A stretch of 64,000 nucleotides of DNA from Meloidogyne chitwoodi (Eukaryota; Nematoda; Chromadorea; Rhabditida; Meloidogynidae). Location: assembly GCA_015183035.1 (NCBI GenBank), contig JACZZP010000004.1, positions 1,984,001 through 2,048,000 on the forward strand. The letters are read 5' to 3'. The first letter of the stretch is position 1. The number at the start of each line of letters is the position of its first letter. Both the position numbers and the translations under genes were made by a program. Positions 11,301 through 21,638 of this stretch are shown here, one piece after another. The notes under the pieces are model-generated. The model searched no databases. It was not told the DNA's origin and saw only the letters and a list, made by a program, of their open reading frames with translations.

Positions 11301-12102
11301 TTAATTTTAGCCAAAAAAAAAAAAATAATTTAATTCTTAAAAAAACAAAGGAAAAAACATATAAAAAACAAACAAATAATCTTTAAAACAAATAAACTTG
11401 AGTAAAAACATATAAAAAACAAACAAATATTTCTCCACAAACAAAACATGCGCGTAAATAAAATATTCTTTTTACCAAAAACATAAATAAAAACATTAAA
11501 AAAGAAAAGAAACTTCACCAACCGGGAAAATCTTCTTCAACATTGTTGTTATTTATGAATGCCGTCTCCGCCTCTTCATCATTATTATTATTATTTATTT
11601 TTATATTTTTATTATTTTTAGAAGAAGAAGAGCATTTCATGCCCATCTGCTGTAGTAAAGGCGCACCCATTGAACGAGGTCTGCTTCGTCCATTACGTTG
11701 CAATAATAAAGGGGAGCGTCTAGGAGGCGGTGGTGGTGGAGGAGAAGATGAAGAAGAATGTGCGGAAGAGGTTCGAAGGCCATTACTTTCTTTTGTAGAG
11801 GTTATTGTTGTTGTTGTCTTTTGCTGTTTTACTCCACCACCAATTGTCGCATACTTGTCATTTTCATCTTTAAATGCTGAATAATAATTTGAAGCGGCAT
11901 TTTTCTTTGGCCCATCAGCAGCCGCAAAGCTTCGCCTATTTAGAACACTAAGAAAAGGAAAAGATGATCCAGAAGCAGATGCAGAAGCCGATGATTGAGT
12001 ATTTAAAGATATTTTTGTATTTTGTTGTTGAGAAGGGTCACTGGCCTTTTTTAAAGAAGATTTTTTACCGCTTTCCCCTCCAAGAAGAAAACGACGACGC
12101 AT
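8384..12102 (-). CDS. Tandem SAM-domain scaffold protein, Caskin-like (9 exons)
   Basis: Exons: 11523-12102, 10471-10619, 9977-10354, 9739-9930, 9483-9692, 9199-9426, 9047-9150, 8888-9001 and 8384-8733. The N-terminal 190 residues are low-complexity (Ser-, Pro- and Asn-rich, with a poly-Pro run). Two sterile alpha motif domains follow, on their own exons: EIFAEWLQCLCLSKY to TPEDLTTLGITKPDDRK, then RDWLTAIGLKQYIQQFE to LEDMGVQKLGHAKRIWLALRK. The TPEDL-x-x-x-GITKP and KLGH signatures fit the tandem SAM pair of Caskin-type synaptic scaffolds, which polymerise through these domains. Ankyrin repeats and SH3 of vertebrate Caskin are absent. The join of the first exon (weak donor GTTGGT, 0.9-kb intron) is tentative; the ATG at 10602 is an alternative start. 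One extra base in CCCC 8908-8911 puts the last exon out of frame. Confidence 0.7.
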
Positions 12103-13600
12103 TTTTTTGAAAATTATAATATTTCAAAACACACAAAAAAGCAGCACAAAAATGATACTAAAAATTGTAAATAAAAAAATATTAAAAAAAAGAAAGAGGA
12201 CAAATCACAAATTACTAAAAATACAAAAACTAAAATATAATTCACTTTAACAGCGCCGAAAAAATTTTGGGTAATTTTTTAGTTTATTATACTATTTTTT
12301 AAAGTTAAAAAAATCTAAAATTCCAATTTTTCTTAATAAATTAATTTTAATTAAATTTTTACTTAAAAATTAATAAATAAAAATATTAAATACAAAAATT
12401 ACCTATTAGAAAAAATAAAAAATTTGTTGTTGTTCGTTAATTTTTAGTAGTTCCTTTTTTAAATAATAAAATTAATTTTATTTTATTTTATTCTCTAAGG
12501 TATGCTCTGCGTTTTGTGTTCAACTGACAGTTTTTTTGAATTGCGGCGTCAGTAGAATTTTTTGATTAATTATTTTAGTCTAAAATTGTTTTGGGGTTTT
12601 TTGTTGAAAAATGAACAAAAATATTCATAAATATATTTAAAGAATATATTTATATTTTGTAAAAAGGATAGAGAACGGTTGGAAGAAAAAAAGGTAAGGT
12701 CATTTCTTCTTTAAATATAAAGAAGCATTACAAAGGGCAAAAAAAATGTTAAAAAAAAGAAGATGAGTAGAAGGAAAATGTAAATATTTTCTAAGCTTCT
12801 TCTCTTCTAATGGCCCAGTAGTAGGTAAATCAATAGAAGGGGAAGAACAGATTCACAACAAGAAAATATATAAATTTATTAAAAAAAATCAAAAAATAGA
12901 CAAAACAACAATTCTAGCAGATTATTGTTAAATTAGTATAAAGCACGGGATAATTTGGATATAAAAATAAATTAAAGGGAAATCGGACTTAAAGGAGAAT
13001 TTGTTGATTTACACCAATCAAATATTAAATTAATTATTTAAATAATATTTTAATTATTTTAATTAAAACTTTTAATTTAAAAATATTCAAACAATTTAAA
13101 GCTTTATAAATAAATAAATAATAATATTTTAAAACATTTTTATATGTAACTTTATATAAAACTTGCGCAAAAAAATAAAAAATAAATAAACATATTAAAT
13201 ATATTTATATAATTTCCGTTAGATTTTTAGTAAAAATGAGAAGAATATTTTTCAATTCAAATAAATATTAATATCGCTTCAATACCTTCCTTTTTTACAC
13301 TTTTAGTAAATACTACTACATTTACACCTTCATATTGAATTAAAGTCAAGGTAGAATGCGTGAAATGCGTGTGGCGCGGAAAATGAAGCGGAAAATTTTT
13401 GCATTTTTTGACTAAAATTCTTCTTCTGATTATGGTCGTTTAGGCGCAGTAGGGCAAATAATATATATTTTTATAATTTAATTTAAACATATTTATAACC
13501 AAAAACCGGAGTTTAATTTTTCTCAGATATTTTTTATGTGTTGAATACTTCTTTTTAAAATTTTAGAATTTCTGGTTTGCCAATTTATATTTTAAGCCAT
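12103..13600. other. Start of a 9.5-kb gene desert; no feature recognised
   Basis: AT-rich DNA upstream of the SAM-domain gene. Its promoter should lie close to 12103-12500, but no particular motif is evident. I find no ORF with coding character on either strand here, no tRNA and no tandem repeat. Confidence 0.5.
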
Positions 13601-13604
13601 AATT

Positions 13605-13712
13605 TCTAGAGCTGCGTCGTAAGTGAAATTTACCGTAAGCCGTAATCCGTAACCGTAACCGTAATTTACCACCGTAAATCGTTACCGTAAACCGTAAGAA
13701 CCGTAATTTTTT
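13605..13712. repeat. CCGTAA-rich degenerate hexamer repeat, copy 1
   Basis: A run of CCGTAA/CCGTAAT/CCGTAAC units (for example GCCGTAATCCGTAACCGTAA) lies here. The same phrase recurs in direct orientation at 14320-14432. The two blocks bracket a segment of about 600 bp that contains a small nested palindromic element, so they may be the terminal sub-repeats of one larger element, or simple-repeat patches. Confidence 0.7.
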
Positions 13713-13785
13713 AAATTTTATACAACTGAGGCCAAAAATTTCGCTTTTTTGTGTTACTGGCTAAAATTTTGAAATTTTTTACATC

Positions 13786-13898
13786 ACTATTAGGGTGCCG
13801 TTTTCGAGTCGGTCCGTTTTGAGCCTTTTTCGGGCCGAATTTCAATGCCCGACTCGATCTTTTGGATCGGGCCGACTCGAAACCGGAAACCCTAATCA
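13786..13898. mobile_element. Small palindromic MITE (113 bp)
   Basis: The arms TTAGGGTGCCGTTTTCGAGT and, reversed, ACTCGAAACCGGAAACCCTAA give imperfect inverted repeats of about 30 bp. The bases directly outside both ends read TCACTA, consistent with a 6-bp target duplication. The centre is GC-rich for this region. No ORF is present that could be a transposase. Confidence 0.6.
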
Positions 13899-13912
13899 CT
13901 AATACAAAAAAT

Positions 13913-14070
13913 CCATTTTAGCGCCGCAGGCGAAAATTTTTTAAATTTTTAAACCTCTGTTGCCGAAAATTACATTTTTTTAGCGCCGCAGGCAAAAATT
14001 TTGAATAAAATGCACTTTATTTACCAAAAATTCACTTTTTTTAGTGATGCAATCAAAAATATAGAACTTA
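13913..14070. repeat. Short GCGCCGCAGGC repeats
   Basis: The phrase TTTAGCGCCGCAGGC followed by (A/G)AAAATTTT occurs twice about 65 bp apart (13917 and 13979), with a weaker third form (TTTAGTGATGCAATC) near 14040. This looks like a small decayed tandem array. Confidence 0.5.
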
Positions 14071-14164
14071 TTTTTATAATAGATTTAAAAAATTTCAAAA
14101 CGAAAGAAAAATAAAAAAAACAAATTTAATAACGATTAACAACCGGCAAATATATTGTAAATAT

Positions 14165-14240
14165 CATAGGAACGGAATCTACGTCTAGGTTAGTATCCTA
14201 GACTAACACACTAACCACTCAACCATACTCAATCTGGAAG
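14165..14240 (-). pseudogene. tRNA-like relic (SINE-like), minus strand
   Basis: On the minus strand, TGGTTGAGTGGTTAGTG matches a tRNA A box and D-arm. It is followed by a self-complementary TCTAGG/CCTAGA arm and a degraded B box (GATTCCGTTCC). No full cloverleaf can be drawn, so this is not a working tRNA. It resembles the other tRNA-like relics in the window. Confidence 0.35.
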
Positions 14241-14319
14241 GGAAACAATTTAATTATAAATAAGTCTTTTCAAGTAAAATTTTTTCTCCAAAAATATCAT
14301 TTTATGGGGTGTAAATTTT

Positions 14320-14432
14320 TTACGGTTTTGCCGTAATTAGATGCCGTAATCCGTGACCGTAACCGTAATCAAAAATAACCGTAATTTTTTACGGTTCCGT
14401 AACCGTAACCGTGATTACGGCGCATCACTAAT
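14320..14432. repeat. CCGTAA-rich degenerate hexamer repeat, copy 2
   Basis: This block contains GCCGTAATCCGTGACCGTAA and several further CCGTAA units plus the reverse form TTACGG. It is homologous to the block at 13605-13712 and in the same orientation. Confidence 0.7.
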
Positions 14433-15149
14433 AATTTCCCAAATAATAATCGAAAAATTTAAATATTTTGGACATTGGAAAAATTGTTTCGTATAAAAAT
14501 TTTTAGGGACATGCGCTAAATTTCTCGCATCCAAATGTCCTAAGTTACTATTTTCTTCTCTACATTAAAAAGAAATTTTTCTGCAGTTTTAGCCACTTTT
14601 GTTTACTTCACCTTTTTGATTCTGCCGAATCTGGGATTGGCGTGTCCTCCCTTTTCCTCATAAAAAAGGCTAAAAGTGCTTCTATTACTTGAAAAGGGTA
14701 AATTAAAGGTGGGGGAGAAATTTTTATACATCCCTTTATTTCCTTTAGAAAGTTATTTAGGCGTAAAATTGGCGTGGTAGGAATTGGTTGTATTGAAATA
14801 TATGGACATAAAAAGTAAAAAAAGTAAAAAAGAGGCATGCGACAAAGAATTGGGGAAAAAAGCTTTTTAAGGTAAAATTATCAGTAAAAAAATTAGTTTT
14901 TTTAAGAGAAAATTGTTAATATTTAAAAGGGATGAGACAAAAACAAGATGATAAAATTAGTAAAAAATTGGAAAATAAATAATAAAAAAAATAAAAATTA
15001 TACAAAGATGAAATAAAATAAATGAAGAAAAAAATTAAAAAAAAAAATAATTATAAATAGTAAAGTCAATCTAAAAGATCAAAACTTAGACTAGAGCTAT
15101 GGAGAATTTTAGTAACACATTATGATAAACTTTAAAATAAAAAGGAGAA

Positions 15150-15365
15150 AGTAAAATTAATGAAAACACTTGTAAGATATTTTTATAATTTCATTATCCG
15201 TTCGACACACTTATAAATTATTTATCAGCATATCACTGATATCCAAAAATAAACAAAAAGATAGTTAGACCAACAACACACTGTTATTAACAATTAAAAA
15301 ATATAAATAAAATTCAAAATGTAAAATATTATATTAAACAAAAGTATTAATTTTTTAAGAATTTA
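15150..15365 (+). repeat. Unknown four-copy repeat, copy A
   Basis: The core has two conserved boxes. Box 1 is TTATCAGCATATCACTGATA (around 15222) followed by TCCAAAAATA; box 2 is AATGTAAAATATTATATTAA (around 15318). They lie about 95 bp apart in all four copies. Box 1 here forms a perfect small hairpin, TATCAG-loop-CTGATA. No ORF is shared between copies. See copies B (15580), C (17460) and D (17930). Confidence 0.7.
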
Positions 15366-15579
15366 AAGTTTTTTTGGCATAAAATTATGATAAACTATAG
15401 CAATAAATTAGCAAATAAAAGTTATTGATAATAAGAGATTACCACCTATATTTTTTTAAATTAAAGTTTTTTGACAAATTTACATTAAATTTAATAATTA
15501 TAAATTTTACTCTTTTAACAAATAAAAAGAAGCATTCAACAATGAATTGAATGAAAACTCTTAAAAGCTTATTTTGAAA

Positions 15580-15830
15580 CTAATAGATGGCATTTATATC
15601 TTAATCTACTACAATTCTAGATTATTTATCAGCAAATCGCTGATATCCAAAAATAACAAGTGAAGTCAAACAATGGTCTATCTATAAAAAACACTAATTA
15701 ATAACTTAAAAATAAAATTGAAATGTAAAATATTATATTAAGCAAAATTGATTTAATATTTTCAAAAACAAATTTAAATTATTATGTAAATATATTTTGT
15801 TTAGAAATAAATTGTGAAATTTTTGAACCA
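15580..15830 (+). repeat. Unknown four-copy repeat, copy B
   Basis: Box 1 is TATCAGCAAATCGCTGATAT at about 15627, with the hairpin stem intact and a changed loop. Box 2 is at about 15722. Similarity continues downstream into AATTTAAATTATTATG, so the unit is about 250 bp. Confidence 0.7.
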
Positions 15831-17459
15831 ATTTTCTTTATTATATTTTTGTCAAATCCAAATTCCAGATAAAAAAAACTAAAATAAAATGAAAGGAAAA
15901 ACTTTTCAAAAATTATTATATAATAGTAAGTTCAATTTAAAGATAAACACATTAATGAAATTTAATTCTTAAATTTTAAATTAAATATTGTCTAATAAAT
16001 CATTTTTTAAATTTATACTCAATTAAAAATATTAAAAATGTTGAAAATAATTTAAAATAGCGAATGTGTTATAATAATTGATGGAAAATCTAAATTAATA
16101 GAAAAATAAAGGGAAAATACTTTTATAAGATTAAGCTTTACTTAATGTTAGCCAGAAGGAAGAAACCTTCGTTCTAATTTTCTTTATTAGTTTAAAGGAT
16201 GTGCCTTAGCCCTAAGGCTAATGAACAGATGGAAAGTGACCCAGGAAATACCAAAAGGCAAAAAAAGAAAAATATTTAATTTTAAAAGGTTAAAAGGCAA
16301 AATTTAAGAAAAATAAAAAAGATTGACTTAGAGAAGATTAATTGATGAATTAATATAAAATTATTAAAAAGTATAAGTAGGCAATACTTAATTTTAATAG
16401 AGGAAAGGTCGATTAGGCGCAAGTTTTATAAAAACAACCAAAAAGACTAACAATAAATCATAAAATAAAGTTTTCAGAGATATCCTAGATTTGTTAGGTT
16501 ATTTATCATTTCCAAAATATTAAAAAATTTTTTGTACAATTTAATAATAATTTTCAAAAAAGTTAAATTTTCTAAAAATTTCGGTTTTTTTAACTTTTTG
16601 ATAAGATAATTAGAGAAATAAATTTTAGAAAATTTTGAAATAATTTATAGAAATAAACACTATTAAAAATGAATATGAAAAATTGTATTATAATTTAAGT
16701 AAGCATACCTATTCCTTATTAAGCAAATATAGTCGCCGCTTTTTAATGGTTCTGCGCCGAAACGTCAATAAATTTAAATAAAATAAATATTTTTGTTTGT
16801 ATAATAATATTTAAAAATAAAAAAAAAGAGGCAATATTTAAATAATAATAATTTTGATAGAGTATATGTTGGTCATTATTTGGTAAGGTTTTTATTTTAA
16901 GAAAAGGACTTCACTCATTCACTGCGGGTAGTAAATATAGCCCCTCACTTGGAGGACTAAAACCTTTTTTTATTAAAAAAAAACTAATTTGAGGAGGAAA
17001 AAGAATGAAAATAAGAAACAAAAAATATAATAATAATAATTTTTTGTGACCAAAGAAATACACAACACATCTGTCGAGGTATAGAGGATTTAATATTTAA
17101 TTATTTTGGGACACAATCAATTTAGGGATTAGATGGGATTTATTTTTATTTTTAGTAGTTAATTCATTTATTCAAATAAAAAAATTTATTTTTTTCTAAT
17201 TGTAACCTTTAGTAATAAAATGGCGAAAAGAATTTAATACGATCGATGCTAGATTATAATAATATGTAAAAATAAAATATAATTTGTTTGTAATGTGGTG
17301 ACGAAAATGAGAAAAAAAGTTTAAAAGAAAAATACATTTTTTAATTATTTTATGCAAAAATTATGTAAAAATGAAAATTGGGAGAAAATAAAAAAAAATG
17401 GTGGATTTGGCGGGAAATTTTTTAATGATACAATTTAATTTAATTATTAAGCTTAAAAA

Positions 17460-17700
17460 CTCAACAGCCAACAGAAACAATTTATAATTTCTTTATCCAC
17501 CCTACATTCTCAAAAATAAATTTTTATCAGCAAAATGCTAACATCCAAAAATATACCACCTAATAAACAAAAAAAAAACACGTCCACCAGAAATTCCTAC
17601 TAATGACTTAAATACAACTAAAAATGTAAAATATTATATTAAGCAAAATTGAAATGTTATAAATAAATTTAAATGATTATTAAGCTTATAGATGAAAGGT
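17460..17700 (+). repeat. Unknown four-copy repeat, copy C
   Basis: Box 1 is TATCAGCAAAATGCTAACAT at about 17524, so the hairpin is partly broken here. Box 2 is AATGTAAAATATTATATTAA at about 17623. Copies C and D also share the upstream phrase CAAAAATAAATTTTTATCAG and the downstream AATTATAAGCTTA-type tail. Confidence 0.7.
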
Positions 17701-17929
17701 GTGAATTAATATAATTAATTTTATCATTTTTTTCTACAAAATATCTAATATTTTTAATACAATTTTTAAAATTTTATTAAATTAAAAAACCTTTATTTTA
17801 ATCAAAAATGAATAAAAAATGGTCAACGCTTATCAAAACTCTAACTAACCTATTGATAATCTTAGTAACAAATATTATAAGTTTAAAAAACATTAGATAA
17901 ATTAAACGCTTAAAAAGTTCAACAGAAAA

Positions 17930-18200
17930 CATCTATGAATACCTCCATAATTTTTTATACGCTCTACATCCCCAAAAATAAATTTTTATCAGCATATCGC
18001 TAATATCCAAAAATAGGTAGATAAAAATATCGAATCGGAGAACTTGCCCAACGAAATTCTACTAACTTAAATAAAATTAATAATGTAAAATATTATATTA
18101 AACAAAATTTTTTATTTGTTCATACTTAAGCAAATTTAAATAATTATAAGCTTAGAAATGAAAGTTCTGAAATTTTGAAAATTTCCGATCCGGTTTTTTA
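17930..18200 (+). repeat. Unknown four-copy repeat, copy D
   Basis: Box 1 is TATCAGCATATCGCTAATAT at about 17987 and box 2 lies at about 18082. The tail TTATAAGCTTAGAAATGAAA extends the match with copies B and C. All four copies are in the same orientation within 3 kb. Confidence 0.7.
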
Positions 18201-20750
18201 TTTTTATATTTTTTCTACAAAAGATCTAAAATTTTTAATAAAAAATTTTATAATTTTATTAAACTAGAAAATATTTATTTTAATAAAAAATAATAAAAAA
18301 ATCAAGAAAAATATAAAATAAATTCTTAATTCAATTTAAAAAATATTTAGAGCATTTTAAAAATATTAAAAGCAGCTACTATTGTTGTGAGCAGCAGAAA
18401 AGCGCAGGGAGGACAATAGGGCACAGAATTGTAACGATGAATTTATGAATAGCGCGAGTAGAGGAAGGAAATATATTTTTGAGGGGAAAGGATTGTATTA
18501 GAGTGGTGGTCTTTTTACTCATTTTTTGATAATCAATTGTTTATTATATTCTTTTTATTTTCTCGAAAATAATTTTTAAATTTTCAAAAATTAAAAAAAC
18601 TAATATAAAATTGTGATTGATTTTGATAATTTTTAATAAAATTAGTGTTACATTTGAGAATGTCTAAGAAAAAAATTCTACGTTTATTTATCTAATTTTT
18701 GTTTGATAATTTTATAAAAATCGCACCAAAATGACTATTCACTCAAAATTTCTTTTAATTTTCAAATTAATGGAAAATAAATAAATATTTAATTTTATTT
18801 AATAGAAAAGTAGCAAGTAAACAAATAAATAAATATATAATTGATGACCATGACCTATTACTACTTACTAATAATAATAATACTTAAGTGCTAGTAAAGA
18901 GAACAAGAGACCTCCTTAAAGTAAATATATTTATTTTATCTTTATTATTCCATCTTTACTTAATTCGCATTTGCATAAATTGTTTTGAGAGAAATTTTAT
19001 TCTTTTTTTTTAATTTTCTAAACAAATGTGAAGTGAAAAGAGTGGAAAATTCACGCATATTTGCTATTGAAATTGTTATGGGAAAATTTTTGTAAAAGAA
19101 AAAAGAGTGGGCAAGAGATAGAAGAGATTGAAGCGGGATTTTTAAGTGAAAAGTAAGAAGCTTAATATGTATAAAAAGAATTGAAGACAAACATTTAAAA
19201 GAAAATAAAATGTGAAAATACTTTAATTTGTTAGAGAATATTTTAAAAGATTTTCTTAAGATCGGATTTTTGATGTCAATAAACTCTAAAGCTTAGTAAA
19301 AACTAAATTCCATGCAGAAATTTACCAGTATTAGCAGATAAAAAATAAAGAAACTTTCACCTTTTCAACAAAAGGTTCAAAATTTTAAAAATTCCAAAAA
19401 ATAACAAGCATAATCAATTTGCATTTTAAAAAAGATGCGCATCGACAAAATTATAAAATATCGAACACTGGTCTACATATGCAAAAATATTTTTAAAAAT
19501 TATCAGTCTAAAAATAATTAATTCCCAGACTCAAATATTCTTTTTTTTTAAAAAAAGTTTTCCATTTATTTAGTTTTTGACCTCCAGCCTTTCAAAATTT
19601 CTCCGCAAACATTGCCAACTTTTATATTCATAAATGAGAACAAACAAACAGTAGTAGTGGTCAACATCAACAAAAAATAAATAAAAAAGGGGGGATTGGA
19701 CAAATAGTAAACTGAAAAAGGATGGGTTCGCATTAGAATATTAGTCATATCGGTCAAATGAGAAAATGTGAAAAATAAGAGAAAGTGGTCGTATATAGAT
19801 GGCGGATTCATCAACAGGAAAATAACGATATAAAAAGGAAATTTTTACAAAAAAGTTGACTGAAAATAAAATATATATGAAAGGTTTTAGCGGGAGATCA
19901 ACACTCTGTTGTTCTAGATTAACACCCTATTAGAGTCTGAAATTCCTTTTTTAGAGAAAATCGAATTTTTACAAAATGGAAGTGGTAGAAAAAATAGGAA
20001 AACTGAATTTACAAAAGAGGGCTCTCTCAGTTTGAGTACTTTTGATCTATCAAACATACATATTTATCTATATATTTTAATATTAAATGAGGATTTTAAT
20101 TTTTACTGTTAGGTGACAAAAAATTAAAAAATAAATATTATTATATTCACGCAAATAATCAATTATCGTTCCTTTAGTAAAAGTCTTATTTTATTGAAGG
20201 ACATTGCCCCGAGCGAGTAATAAATTTTTACTTTGAATTAGAAAAAGCTGCACCTCCGGCCTTGGTTTGGGGCTAACACATTTTATATAATATATACTTT
20301 CATAAAAAAGGTATTATTATTACTAAAAATAGTAGACGGATATGGAGGATATTTCTTGGCGCAGAAAATGGCATCGAGTGGATGAAGGCACAAACCTTTT
20401 TTTACAAGTGTTGGGAATAAAAATATTTATTTAAGGGAGAGAAGAAAAAGTAAGAGAAAAGAAATAAGAAAATAGAGTTGTATATATATCTAGTAGTAGT
20501 ATAGCCAAAATACCCCTCTCACAAACCATAAGCTCAATATAGTGAAACAAATATGGAAGTGGATGAAAAAGGGATATGCCGTTGAGAGGTTATGAAAATT
20601 CAACAAATAAATGCAAAGTTTAAGTAGAAAGAGCCTTTTTTAGTCTTGATGATGTTGCATTAAACTTATGATAATAATCTAGTAAATATTTCAATTTTTT
20701 TAAATAATTCAGGAAGAGAATGAAAACGCTTGAAAAGGTTTTAAAGCTAG
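18201..20750. other. Gene desert, no feature recognised
   Basis: AT-rich DNA with no ORF of coding character longer than about 80 codons, no RNA gene and no clear repeat unit. Short open frames on the minus strand near 18960-19190 and 19566-19814 have composition typical of random AT-rich frames. Confidence 0.5.
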
Positions 20751-20758
20751 TATAGGAT

Positions 20759-20843
20759 GTAGCTGCATAGTGTAGTGGTTAGCATCTTAAACTCTTCCAA
20801 TTGTCGCAGAGACTTATGAAGTTCAATTCAGTGCAGCTGCCAT
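20759..20843 (+). pseudogene. tRNA-like sequence followed by a T-run
   Basis: GTAGCTG and CAGCTGC can pair as a 7-bp acceptor stem. Between them are an A box (TAGTGTAGTGG), CTTCCAA in the anticodon-loop position (it would read TCC) and a B-box-like AGTTCAATTC. The D, anticodon and T stems pair poorly, so a working tRNA is unlikely. The ten Ts that follow would end RNA polymerase III transcription. It could be a tRNA pseudogene or the head of a SINE. The fold-back element begins ten bases further on. Confidence 0.4.
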
Positions 20844-20852
20844 TTTTTTTTT

Positions 20853-21053
20853 GTACACCCCAGTTTACCGCAAGGCCGGTTTACCGCAGGGCTATAACTC
20901 TGTTTATAATTGTCATATAATAGAGATCTTAGTGTCATTCGACTCAGCTCGTCGAGCTGAGTCGAAACATGCTTGGGTCGAAAATTTTTGGTAAATATAA
21001 AATAAGTTATAGCCCTGCGGTAAACCGGCCTTGCGGTAAACTGGCCTGCTCTC
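20853..21053. mobile_element. Fold-back element (201 bp) with CAGTTTACCGC arms
   Basis: The left arm (CAGTTTACCGCAAGGCCGGT, then TTACCGCAGGGCTATAACT) and the right arm (AGTTATAGCCCTGCGG, then TAAACCGGCCTTGCGGTAAA) are perfect reverse complements for about 40 bp. The centre holds the palindrome TTCGACTCAGCTCG/CGAGCTGAGTCGAA (20938-20966). The ends GTACACCCCAGTTTACCGC and GCGGTAAACTGGCCTGCTC are the same as those of the large element at 56013-56839, so both belong to one family. Confidence 0.85.
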
Positions 21054-21638
21054 TTTTTTTTACAAAACATTCGAATTTTTGTTTATAGTAAAATTTAGGA
21101 TAATTTAAAATAAAAAAAATTCTTTTATTTTTTTTTTAAACTTTTGTATTTTATTTTTTATTTTTCGATTTATACATAAAATATTAATAACAGTAAAATA
21201 AAAATATTCTTATTGTGGCTGGGAATGAGTAAATTACAAAAAAAGAAAGGAATACATATGTATTTCAAGTCCAAAATATAAAAAAAATATTTTGACAAAA
21301 TGTGAATTAAACAAACTAAAAAATTATTAATATATTAGAATATAAAGATTTTCAAAAAAATTTATCTTATTAATTAGAAAAAATCCTGGTTAATAAACAC
21401 CCATCGAGATAAAAAATATAGAGAGGATGACTATATTAAAAAAATAAAATGGCAAATTGTAAAAAGGCCCAAATAACAAAAGGTAAAAAACATAAAAACC
21501 ATTATAAAACCAAAGATAATATTCAGACATAATAAAAAAATTTGAAAAAATTTTTTATTTAAGAAATGGTATTTAAACAGGTTTTGCCCGAATTTATAAT
21601 AAAAAAATATTTCTTATAAATAATATAAATTAAATAAT
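21054..21638. other. Intergenic, no feature recognised
   Basis: AT-rich sequence between the fold-back element and the nucleobindin stop codon. It probably contains the 3' untranslated region of that gene. Nothing else is visible. Confidence 0.5.

Noticed and set aside
11543..11884. Plus-strand ORF of 113 codons
   Set aside because: It is the complement of the Ser/Pro/Asn-rich first exon of the SAM-domain gene; the length comes from low-complexity sequence.
13711..13899. Minus-strand ORF with Arg/Lys-rich composition
   Set aside because: It is read through the small palindromic element and the CCGTAA repeat, so it is repeat-derived.
13605..14432. Interstitial telomere
   Set aside because: The hexamer CCGTAA/TTACGG differs from the nematode TTAGGC repeat and is strongly degenerate, so a telomere origin is not supported.
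20759..20843. Functional tRNA-Gly (TCC)
   Set aside because: A and B boxes and an acceptor stem exist, but the anticodon, D and T stems do not pair adequately.
20828..21070. Minus-strand ORF of 80 codons
   Set aside because: It spans the 201-bp fold-back element end to end; the two halves are translations of inverted arms.
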